Source: Tritrichomonas musculus (taxonomy: Eukaryota; Parabasalia; Tritrichomonadida; Tritrichomonadidae). From it: a stretch of 64,000 nt of DNA. Below, piece by piece: positions 46,242 to 53,337 of this stretch. The DNA lies in NCBI GenBank assembly GCA_039105265.1, contig JAPFFF010000013.1:372001-436000 (forward strand), given 5' to 3'. Made by a program: the position numbers and the translations under genes. The notes under the pieces were generated by a model, which was not told where the DNA came from, made no database searches, and was given only the letters and a program-made list of their open reading frames with translations. Each line of letters starts with the position of its first letter. Position 1 is the stretch's first letter.

Positions 46242-46312
46242 ATGCAAAAATAAAAGGAGTGTCAAAAAATGCAAAAATAAAAAGAGTGTCAAAAAATGCA
46301 GTAAATTGAATT
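46242..46312. repeat. Two tandem decayed promoter units without a gene
   Basis: AAAATGCAAAAATAAAARGAG followed by TGTCAAAA repeats at a 29-base spacing, and a third partial TGTCAGAAAATGC lies just before. On the minus strand each reads TTTTGACACTC..TTTTTATTTTTG, like the promoter modules of 43763-44789 but without the CGG box. They look like promoters left behind after loss of the genes between them. Confidence 0.65.
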
Positions 46313-46326
46313 GTTTATTTAATTAA

Positions 46327-46605
46327 TTATTTCCTTTCGTTCCAGCGTTTGAGATTTTTCAAACCTGTCTTTAATTCTTCAATGAAGAAGCATTCAAGTT
46401 CGTTAGCTTTTTCTTCATTTGAGCTATCTCCATCATTCATTATCACACGAACATCATCGATGTGATTCATATTGGCTGCAGCATCTTGGAGCATATATGC
46501 CATTTTTTCTCTTTGATCAAGATCATCAGAAATAGTTCTCCATTCATGAACACTATCAAGAGCTTCGACAACTTCAAGTAAGTGTTGGATCGTACGGGCT
46601 TCCAT
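46327..46605 (-). CDS. Unknown 92-aa protein
   Basis: The start is placed at the ATG at 46605 (MEARTIQHLLEVVEALD), just after TCATTTTTATACAAGC; the earlier in-frame ATG is in the promoter. Helical and mildly acidic, ending KTGLKNLKRWNERK. It shares the end-type promoter module with the genes at both termini, so it may be expressed together with them. Confidence 0.6.
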   Translation of the reverse strand: MEARTIQHLLEVVEALDSVHEWRTISDDLDQREKMAYMLQDAAANMNHIDDVRVIMNDGDSSNEEKANELECFFIEELKTGLKNLKRWNERK

Positions 46606-46693
46606 GCTTGTATAAAAATGATGTGATGACCTCACGAGAAAAAATTAGATTTTTTGGTTAACGGTCGCCTAGTGAAAAAGTTCATTTTTATAA
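46606..46693. promoter_or_regulatory. Divergent promoter of the terminal type
   Basis: Carries CACGAGAAAAAATTAGATTT followed by GGTTAACGGTCGCC, the same block as in the two terminal divergent promoters. TCATTTTTATA (minus) and TTCATTTTTATAA (plus) initiators lie on either side. Confidence 0.75.
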
Positions 46694-47107
46694 ATGTCTG
46701 ACAAACCAAGTGTACCTGAACAAAATGAAATTAAAGATGATATACCAGCTATGTCTGCAAAAGACATGAAAAATATTAAAAAGACAGAAGCTTGGAAAGT
46801 ACTCAAAAAGAGATATGGTGAAAATGTTTCAATGGAAAAATTGCTTTCTGTTGCTCATGTTATGAGACAATTAATGCAACATAACTTAAAAATCATCATC
46901 CCTGGTTTCTCACGTGAAGAACAACGGAAAAAAGATTGTTTGATTAAATGGTTCGATACTCATATCGAATTCATTCAACAATTTTTGTCACCTGGAATGA
47001 TGATTGGCTACGATCAAGGATATTATGTTCCTATATCAAAAGAAAAAGCAAAAGAAATAGCAAAAGAAAAAGAAAAAGAAAAAGAAAAAGCAAAAGAAGA
47101 TAAATAA
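46694..47107 (+). CDS. Unknown 137-aa protein with Lys/Glu tail
   Basis: No family recognised. A polar N-terminus, then a helical domain (EAWKVLKKRYGENVSMEKLL, AHVMRQLMQHNLKIIIPGF) and a low-complexity tail of KEKEKEK repeats. The WxxLKKRYGxxxS piece resembles FEFFKKRYNGDENLANEV near the end of the 47202 product, so the two may share a helical module. Confidence 0.6.
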   Translation: MSDKPSVPEQNEIKDDIPAMSAKDMKNIKKTEAWKVLKKRYGENVSMEKLLSVAHVMRQLMQHNLKIIIPGFSREEQRKKDCLIKWFDTHIEFIQQFLSPGMMIGYDQGYYVPISKEKAKEIAKEKEKEKEKAKEDK

Positions 47108-47201
47108 ATAAAAAAGTTAATTTTTTTAAATTAAAGGTTTATTAGAAACCTAAATCTTGTTGAGAGTAATTTTTATACCGACCTCTCAATAATCGGAATT
47201 T

Positions 47202-48035
47202 TTATTTTTCGTCAACTTCTTGAACGTTAGGTGGAACTGGTTCAGTGTGTAGATCTTGACGTTCAACTGAGGTGAGGAAATTGTCAATGTGGAATTTGAA
47301 CCAGGATACGTTTGGTGTTTTCTTTTGAAATTCAGCAATTCTTGCGTGAACGACTTCATTTGCCAAATTCTCGTCCCCATTGTATCGCTTTTTGAAGAAT
47401 TCGAACAATTCATTTCTTAGCTGAATTTCCTTTTGAGATTTTTGATCGGATGTGAATTCTTGTATATTTCCCCATATGTGAGTTTGAGGTAAGACTTGCC
47501 AATTTTCTGGTGGAGGTGGAAGTTGTGGTGGTGGTGGGAGGTCTTGTAATTTTTTATAAATATCTGCTTTTAATTTGTTAGGATCGGCATTCATTCTTGC
47601 CCAGTCTTCTTTGCTCATTCCTGGTGGTGGCAATACTAGTGAGTCGTTCTCCGTCTGTAAATCAAAAAGGACATTTGTAGTTACTTCTTTGGAAATTTTT
47701 TCATCGAATTGATGAGTATAGTTGTCTTCAATTGTTGACCATCTTTCTTTTTCATCATCATTGAGTAACTCATCAGGGAAAATTCTTGATGCTTTTCGAT
47801 TTCCTTTCATTTTGGCATTCAATCTTTTTTGAACTTCATCATTAATTTCTTGATTGGTCTTTTCGAGATATAGTTTTTGAAATTTTCTGCTGGTGGTAAA
47901 GATGAGATTTTTTTCGCTTTCGTCTTCGTTATCTTTTTCAGGTGCGGTGAGATCCTTTTCATCTTTTTCAGGTTTTGGTTGATCCTTTTCATCTTTTTCA
48001 GATTTTGGTTGATCCTTTTCATCTTTTTCAGGCAA
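47202..48035 (-). CDS. Acidic repeat protein, about 277 aa, start not settled
   Basis: Begins with four degenerate PEKDEKDQPK-type repeats (47935-48035). A helical region follows in which RLNAKMKGNRKASRIF and DELLNDDEKERWS resemble RLFNKMYDGKKTAREIF and KDLLSSEELKKWE near the end of the upstream 48041 gene, so a related domain is present in both. A Pro-rich segment (LPPPPQLPPPPENW) is near residue 175, and a KKRYNG helix near 215. Function unknown. The exact start is unclear, and the two adjoining frames are kept separate here. Confidence 0.5.
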   Translation of the reverse strand: MPEKDEKDQPKSEKDEKDQPKPEKDEKDLTAPEKDNEDESEKNLIFTTSRKFQKLYLEKTNQEINDEVQKRLNAKMKGNRKASRIFPDELLNDDEKERWSTIEDNYTHQFDEKISKEVTTNVLFDLQTENDSLVLPPPGMSKEDWARMNADPNKLKADIYKKLQDLPPPPQLPPPPENWQVLPQTHIWGNIQEFTSDQKSQKEIQLRNELFEFFKKRYNGDENLANEVVHARIAEFQKKTPNVSWFKFHIDNFLTSVERQDLHTEPVPPNVQEVDEK

Positions 48036-48040
48036 TTTGT

Positions 48041-49234
48041 TTAAGATTTCGAGAACATCTCAACATCTTTATCAACATCATCAGAATCTTCTTGGATTTC
48101 TATAATTGATTTAATTTCCTTGGTTGCTGATTCCCATTTTTTCAATTCTTCACTGCTCAATAAATCCTTTGAGAAGATTTCTCTTGCTGTCTTTTTACCG
48201 TCATACATTTTGTTAAACAATCTGCTATCTGCATCGGCCATTGCCTCGTCTCTTGACATTCCTGGATTTATTCTTTGTAATATGTCTGCGGTTGATGAGA
48301 TAAGATACTCTTTTGCATTTTCTTCTTCCTGACGCTCTTCTTCCATTTTTTGTGCATATTTTACATTTTCTTCTTCCGTGAGCAATTCAATCAAAGGTGG
48401 GACATGTTCGAGGTATTTGTGCTCTTCCATAACTGTAACAATTCTTTCACGTGCATGTGCATATGTATCAGCGAATGTTGACAAAGGATAAATTTTTCTA
48501 TACGCAATTGTTAATTCTGAAATTGCGTTTTGTTGCTCTTTTGATAATTCTGGATGGTCTGCTTCAATGATTTCATTCATTTCATCAATATTTTTTGGAT
48601 CTTCTGGTGTTAATTCCCCTAAAAGTGCTTTATTGTTTGTGTACTCTGAACGATATTGGTCTAAATATTGATACAATGAAAACTTTATTACATCGAATGG
48701 CAAGCCATCTCTATTATTTTGTCTGTAATCGAATTTCTTTTGGATGTGTTTTGCCATTTTTGGCTTTTTGAGATCTGCTAATTTTTTTTCCAAATCATCG
48801 AACCAAGTGGCGCACTGAATTGTAATTGTGTCATCATTTGGTTTATCGTCATCGATGAACAAATGTAATGCTTGTTTATCGCCTTCTGCAAATAATTCGT
48901 CTCCTAATAAATGTGCGGCAAGGAGACACTTTTGATCTTGATCTAAAGAATTCCATAACTTATTTGCATTTAGCCAGTTGAGTTGCTCTTTTGGTGTTTT
49001 TATCCCTTTTTCTTTAAATTCTTGTATTTGTTTGTGGTAGAGTTTTGCTGGTAAATGATTGTATGGGTGAAATTTTATATGAGTCAAATCAATTTCTTTT
49101 TCTTCTTCTTTAGCTTCTGCTTCGGCTTTTGCAATTTCGTGCAGGTATTGCATTTTTGTTATTTCTTCAACTTCAGGTTTCTTTTGCTGAGTGTTGCTGT
49201 TGTTGTTGCTGTTGCTGTTGTCGCTGTTAGACAT
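48041..49234 (-). CDS. Unknown 397-aa acidic helical protein
   Basis: The start is placed at the ATG at 49234 (MSNSDNSNSNNNSN), just after a TCACTTTTTAGC initiator. A longer upstream frame runs through the promoter and is rejected. After the Asn/Ser-rich start the protein is helical and charged, with several Trp-containing helical segments (QLNWLNANKLWNSLDQD) that recall the repeats of the giant 4079 protein, and a domain shared with 47202 near its end. No catalytic motif is seen. A structural role is possible. Confidence 0.6.
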   Translation of the reverse strand: MSNSDNSNSNNNSNTQQKKPEVEEITKMQYLHEIAKAEAEAKEEEKEIDLTHIKFHPYNHLPAKLYHKQIQEFKEKGIKTPKEQLNWLNANKLWNSLDQDQKCLLAAHLLGDELFAEGDKQALHLFIDDDKPNDDTITIQCATWFDDLEKKLADLKKPKMAKHIQKKFDYRQNNRDGLPFDVIKFSLYQYLDQYRSEYTNNKALLGELTPEDPKNIDEMNEIIEADHPELSKEQQNAISELTIAYRKIYPLSTFADTYAHARERIVTVMEEHKYLEHVPPLIELLTEEENVKYAQKMEEERQEEENAKEYLISSTADILQRINPGMSRDEAMADADSRLFNKMYDGKKTAREIFSKDLLSSEELKKWESATKEIKSIIEIQEDSDDVDKDVEMFSKS

Positions 49235-49366
49235 GCTAAAAAGTGATGTGATGAGGCGACGAGAAAAAATTAGATTTTTGGTAAACGGTCTCCACCCCGA
49301 AAACCCGTTAGGTCCCTCGCTAAAAATATGATTTTTCGAGCTCACCTCATCACCTCATTTTTACTT
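49235..49366. promoter_or_regulatory. Divergent promoter, right end of Polinton
   Basis: An inverted counterpart of the left-end promoter: GACGAGAAAAAATTAGATTT then GGTAAACGGTCTCCACCCC, later AAAAATATGATTTTTCGAG, and TCATTTTTACTT before the ATG at 49367. With the TIR it makes both ends of the element near mirror images for over 0.3 kb of control DNA. Confidence 0.75.
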
Positions 49367-49810
49367 ATGTCGTCCCAGCAACAGGTACCCGAACAAGAGC
49401 AAGAAAAGCAAAAAGAGCAAGAAAGGCCAAATCCTAATATCTCAGTTACAAGCTATTTCTATAATCAAGTCGAAAAAGATCGAATCAAAAGAGGAATCGC
49501 CATATATTATATGTACCAATCATTCAAAAATCAATGCAAAGACCTCAATTTTTCACTTGATTTTGATACCAATGTACATAAAGTTGTCCTCAAAATGGAT
49601 AAAGTTGTCACCGATCGTGCTGAATATGAAGCAACAAAGTCTTTCATTCAAAGAGAAGTCGATCACGATCGTTTTGAAACCAATAAATTCCCTGAAGTAC
49701 CTAAAGAACCATATATTGAATGGGTTTTTACATCTGACGAATTTGAAGAAGAGGAAAAGAAAGAAGAAGAAAAAGACGACGACAAAAAAGATCCTGATTG
49801 GAAGCCATAA
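49367..49810 (+). CDS. 147-aa acidic protein at right end of Polinton
   Basis: The start is set at MSSQQQVPEQEQEKQKEQ. The upstream in-frame MIFRAHLITSFLL, shared with the left-end gene, is promoter sequence. There is a Gln/Glu-rich start, a helical middle with aromatic residues (YYMYQSFKNQCKDLNF, IEWVFTSDEF), and a strongly acidic end (EEEEKKEEEKDDDKKDPDW). It faces the terminal repeat 48 bases away. Function unknown. Confidence 0.6.
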   Translation: MSSQQQVPEQEQEKQKEQERPNPNISVTSYFYNQVEKDRIKRGIAIYYMYQSFKNQCKDLNFSLDFDTNVHKVVLKMDKVVTDRAEYEATKSFIQREVDHDRFETNKFPEVPKEPYIEWVFTSDEFEEEEKKEEEKDDDKKDPDWKP

Positions 49811-49858
49811 AAAGGACGTTTATTGAGAGGACGTTTAATAAATACTCTCATACTAGGT

Positions 49859-50088
49859 TTTAAGTAAACCACACAATTAACAACTTTTTCTATATCTTTT
49901 TTGATGTTAACGATACGGGGCCTCCTTCCTAGCAGAGCGTTGAGAGGAATCCTGAGAGCAGCCCAGTGGAAGATCATTAATGGGAGTGGGGGATCATACC
50001 TGACATAGCGGGGCTGGGGTCGCGGATGGGATTTATTTGACGCGGTTTTTGAACGAAGTGCAAAAATCGTGGCAAATATATAACTACT
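49859..50088 (-). repeat. Right terminal inverted repeat of the Polinton
   Basis: Reverse complement of 2744-2974 with about four differences (one short indel and a few substitutions). It ends ATAACTACT, followed by the target duplication ATTAT. Confidence 0.93.
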
Positions 50089-50093
50089 ATTAT
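50089..50093. repeat. Target site duplication ATTAT, right copy
   Basis: Identical to 2739-2743 and directly outside the right TIR. Host DNA downstream of the kinase gene follows. Confidence 0.85.
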
Positions 50094-50204
50094 GAACAAA
50101 TTAAAAAAAGAATGATAATATTAAATAAATGAGGCTGAATCTTTATGGCAAATTAATTACAATTGGATTAATGATATTATATCATTAATGAAAAAAAAAA
50201 TATT

Positions 50205-50520
50205 TTAGCGTGATTTTGGATTATAGTGAAGAACTTCTCTCCAAACTTCTCTTCTCATTTGATCCATTGTAATATCATTTCTCTCGAAATCAAATTCATC
50301 AACTGGGTATGCAATAGGTTCATCAAATGGATCATGAAGCTTTGCAAAGTATGGATGCTCAACAGCTTCATCTACTGAAATTCTTTTAGTTGGGTCCCAA
50401 CAAATCATCTTTGAAATAAGATCAATTTCTTCTTCTGTAGCTCCACGAAGTGCCTGTGCCCAATCAATTGGGTCTCTGTAAGGAAGTGATTCCATGTATC
50501 TTCTTGCTTTAACGTCGTGA
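50205..50520 (-). pseudogene. C-terminal fragment of a host MAP kinase gene
   Basis: The minus strand encodes ARRYMESLPYRDPIDWAQ, then LISKMICWDPTKRISVDEAV followed by EHPYFAKLHDP and a short tail ending in a normal stop at 50205. This is the typical last ~100 residues of an ERK/MAPK-type kinase (subdomain XI with the DPxKRI motif). All N-terminal kinase subdomains are absent: at about 50512-50522 the sequence passes into Polinton DNA. The host gene was therefore cut by the second element or by a later rearrangement and cannot make an active kinase here. Its N-terminal part is not seen elsewhere in the window. Confidence 0.85.
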
Positions 50521-50629
50521 GTCCGTCCATCTCTTCTTTATTCTTGTTATAGTATAAATTGAATTCATCAACTGTATCAAACTCTTTCGTATGCTTTGAG
50601 ATAGGCTCAATTACTTTGATGTCGTTCAT
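50521..50629 (-). pseudogene. Remnant of the 17086-type small gene
   Basis: Encodes MNDIKVIEPISKHTKEF and NLYYNKNKEEMD, matching the start of the 100-aa protein at 17086-17388. Only the first part is present next to the kinase fragment. Confidence 0.7.
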
Positions 50630-50670
50630 TTCCTTTTCAATAAAAATCACCCAAAATCATTCCATTTTAC

Positions 50671-51003
50671 TCATTTCAACAAAGGAATATCAAATCTTCC
50701 TGGATTAGTTGTTGGCCCTGCAAAAGGTTGAGACCAACTATTATTTCTTATTCCCGCTCCATTTACTCCCAAAGACTTTCCTTCGAAAGGCCCTGCCAAA
50801 GGCAGCGATTTATTCCCAGCAAATTTTCCTGCATAATCGCCTATTTTATTGATTACATTTCCTACAGGTCCTCCTATCGCCCCGCCAAGTACTGGAGCGA
50901 CTTTTAACACAATTTCAGCACCTTTTTTCAGTACCGGTAATGCTTTTCCAATTACGTTTTTTGCTCCGTTAATAATGTTTTTAAACCAACTTCCGAATGC
51001 CAT
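50671..51003 (-). CDS. MAFGS-family minor virion protein candidate, 110 aa
   Basis: Starts MAFGSWFKNIINGAKNVIGK, then a Gly/Ala/Val-rich middle (VAPVLGGAIGGPVGNVINK) and a Pro/Gly tail (GPTTNPGRFDIPLLK). Same size class, start and position as 17575-17856 beside the capsid gene. The amphipathic N-terminal helix suggests membrane interaction. The frame is open throughout, although the surrounding element is broken. Confidence 0.65.
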   Translation of the reverse strand: MAFGSWFKNIINGAKNVIGKALPVLKKGAEIVLKVAPVLGGAIGGPVGNVINKIGDYAGKFAGNKSLPLAGPFEGKSLGVNGAGIRNNSWSQPFAGPTTNPGRFDIPLLK

Positions 51004-51073
51004 TTCCTTTTAAGTAAAATGTTCATATAACAAACTTTACAACTCCTTTATTGTCATTTTTATATTAAATCAA

Positions 51074-52962
51074 ATGACCTACTACAACGCACAGACCAAA
51101 AATTTAGGAAATGATGAAGGCGATGTTCTCTCATTTTTCCAGTCAAAATTACGAAATCTCATTCAAAGAAATGGAGGAGATAATACATTTTCTTTCGTCA
51201 TGGAGGAGTTCAAAGACAAAGACGCCCCACTCCCAGTCGGCACAAAAACACGTATCAAATTATCTCATTCCGGACATACAATCACCCAAATTGAGAAGTC
51301 TTTTACCACAATTCTCCTTGATTTCATCATTAAATTGTCCCAGCCTATTGACATATCTGCAAACACAAACGGATTGATGAAAATATTTGTCGGATTCAAG
51401 AATGCTGTAGAATTTTATGAAGATTGTCGCTTCTGGATAAATGATAAACTCTTAGGCGCATATCGACAAGACGAACTCCAAAGAGAATCTTTCGCCTATA
51501 ATTCCATCAAACCTCGTGATGCAAAAGCAACTTCAAAATATTCTCATTCTACTTGGGAAAATGTCAGTCAATTCTCCCCTTCAGTTTGTGGTTGTTATGT
51601 CGATTTAAAGGATATTGCTGATGGACAACCACATAAATTTACCATTGAATTAACCATCCCATTTGTCGACCAACTGTCTCTTCAGGCATGGCAGTTATAT
51701 CCAAACGCAATTTGTGGAGAGATAGAAGAAGAGGTCAAGACATCTTTACGCGCTCTTGTCTGGGCACAAATCAATCCAAATATCGTTAAGGAAACTCTAC
51801 AATTTTTGGAAGACAAAGAAATTGCTGAAGAAATGCTTGCTGTCATCCCAATATCAAGAAAATTCACACAAATAGGCCGTCCGTCTGTTATTGTTTCTCA
51901 TTATTCTGCCAAACCAACTCCTTCACAAAAACTTCATATCGAATACCAAAGATACAAAGGCGCAAATGTATATGATGACGATGTTTTGGAACATCCAACA
52001 ATTGATTTCGGATATACTGACGAAGAATTTACAAAATATGGAGTTTCAAGAGATGATGTCAATAAAAAAGAATTTGCAGAATTAATCGCATCAGCTAATC
52101 CAGACAAACCATTGGATCCAGGAGATACTGTCAAAATTATCAAAAGTGAATTGAAAGGCGCCTTACTTGCCACAACAAAATCGTACAATATAAATCTCAA
52201 AACAGAGAAAATTACTTTGGATGTCCTTGGAGGAACTATTCAATTGGGTCGTTCAAATTTGGCAGGTTTTGGTCTCAAACCAGATGTTTATCAAGGACTT
52301 GTCAGAGAATTACAAACTCCTTTATTGATTCCATCTCAGGAACTGACAAGAGAAATATTCGAAGGAACTGCCAAAGTAAACGGTCTCGAAGTCAGTAAGT
52401 CAATTCCATTGAGAAATTCGACAAATATCACGATGATGTTTCCAAAATCTCTGCTGACATTACTTGTTTCGACAATATTATGTATCAAAATGTCCAGCTT
52501 GTAGTCAATAAAAGAACATATCCAGACACAGAATTTGCCAATACTTATGCTGCAAGATTTTATCAACATCAGCTTATCGCAAACGAACTAGATGGAGCCT
52601 TAGAAGCCACACAAGAATTTGAAGACTCTTTCACACAGCCATTAAACGACCCAGCAACAGGAAAACGATATACAAATTGCCGCTCAGACGGGACATCTTT
52701 TGGTATAAATTTCCAACTCGAAAGGAGCAATGCCGGCTATGTATTTGACGGAATAGATACTGGAAGTACTTCAATAACCGTCACGTTCAGAGGTCAGCCA
52801 ATGTATCGTGGCGATGATGACACATACTTTATTCCCGACCCAGATTTTCCAGACCAACATCCACCTAGTTGTGAGGCCTGGATCTGTTCTGATACATATT
52901 TCACTTGGAGCGTTAATGGAGTCGAATATTATCCTAATTCAGTACCAGCAGGTTACGCGTAA
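51074..52962 (+). pseudogene. Major capsid protein gene, broken copy
   Basis: Begins MTYYNAQTKNLGNDEGD and contains HTITQIEK, LSLQAWQLYPN, and further on FGINFQLERSNAGYVFDG and WICSDTYFTW, matching the two capsid genes of the large element. Only one capsid gene is present here, against two there. The gene is broken, by about one break. Confidence 0.75.
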
Positions 52963-53323
52963 AAAAAAACAGTAAATCAATATTTTTTTGTATCAGTTCC
53001 AACTTCAAGAAAACAGTGAAATTGTCAGGCTTTATTTCGTTCCCTTCTGCGTCTGTAAACCATATCCTAAACTCTCTTTTTGTCCCGACAAATTCGTATT
53101 TCCTATTGTCGTCCGGAGGAGTCAAATTGGCGTACCAGACAAGAGAATCTTCGTACTCATCTCTTTGAATAAATGAAGCATGCATTTCTGTTTCTCCGTC
53201 CAGATATCCATTACAGGTGGCTCGACAATATTGGAAGGAAATATATCGTTTATTCAATGAATTTGTGAATTCTGAGGGCAAAATATTGTTGTATTTCTTG
53301 GTAATGAAGTATGTCTTAGGCAT
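52934..53323 (-). CDS. Penton-like protein candidate, 129 aa, inverted orientation
   Basis: Shares FQYC, HASFIQRDEYEDSL, WYANLTPPDDNRKY and a C-terminal FTVFLKLE with the 21590 product. In this element the gene is on the strand opposite to the capsid gene, and head-to-head with the fibre gene 14 bases away. The N-terminal ~50 residues of the 21590 protein are not matched. The penton role is inferred as for 21590. Confidence 0.55.
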   Translation of the reverse strand: MPKTYFITKKYNNILPSEFTNSLNKRYISFQYCRATCNGYLDGETEMHASFIQRDEYEDSLVWYANLTPPDDNRKYEFVGTKREFRIWFTDAEGNEIKPDNFTVFLKLELIQKNIDLLFFFTRNLLVLN

Positions 53324-53337
53324 TTATTTTGAGAAAA

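Larger units (their letters stand above)
2744..50088. mobile_element. Giant Maverick/Polinton, 47.3 kb, nearly whole
   Basis: Bounded by ~230-base terminal inverted repeats starting AGTAGTTATAT and ending ATAACTACT, flanked by the direct 5-base duplication ATTAT (2739-2743 and 50089-50093). Inside are the hallmark genes: protein-primed DNA polymerase B, rve integrase, packaging ATPase and tandem candidate major capsid proteins. It also has an SF3 helicase, a KilA-N protein, fibre-like proteins and about 30 small genes. The TIRs differ at only about four positions, so insertion looks recent. It looks nearly whole, with perhaps two or three broken frames. Polintons usually run 15-25 kb, so this one is unusually large. 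Confidence 0.93.

Noticed and set aside
49663-49977. Minus-strand frame across the right end, and its counterpart 2693-2926 at the left end, as genes
   Set aside because: They lie largely in the TIRs, run into neighbouring DNA, have no promoter motif and occur only because the inverted repeat happens to be open.
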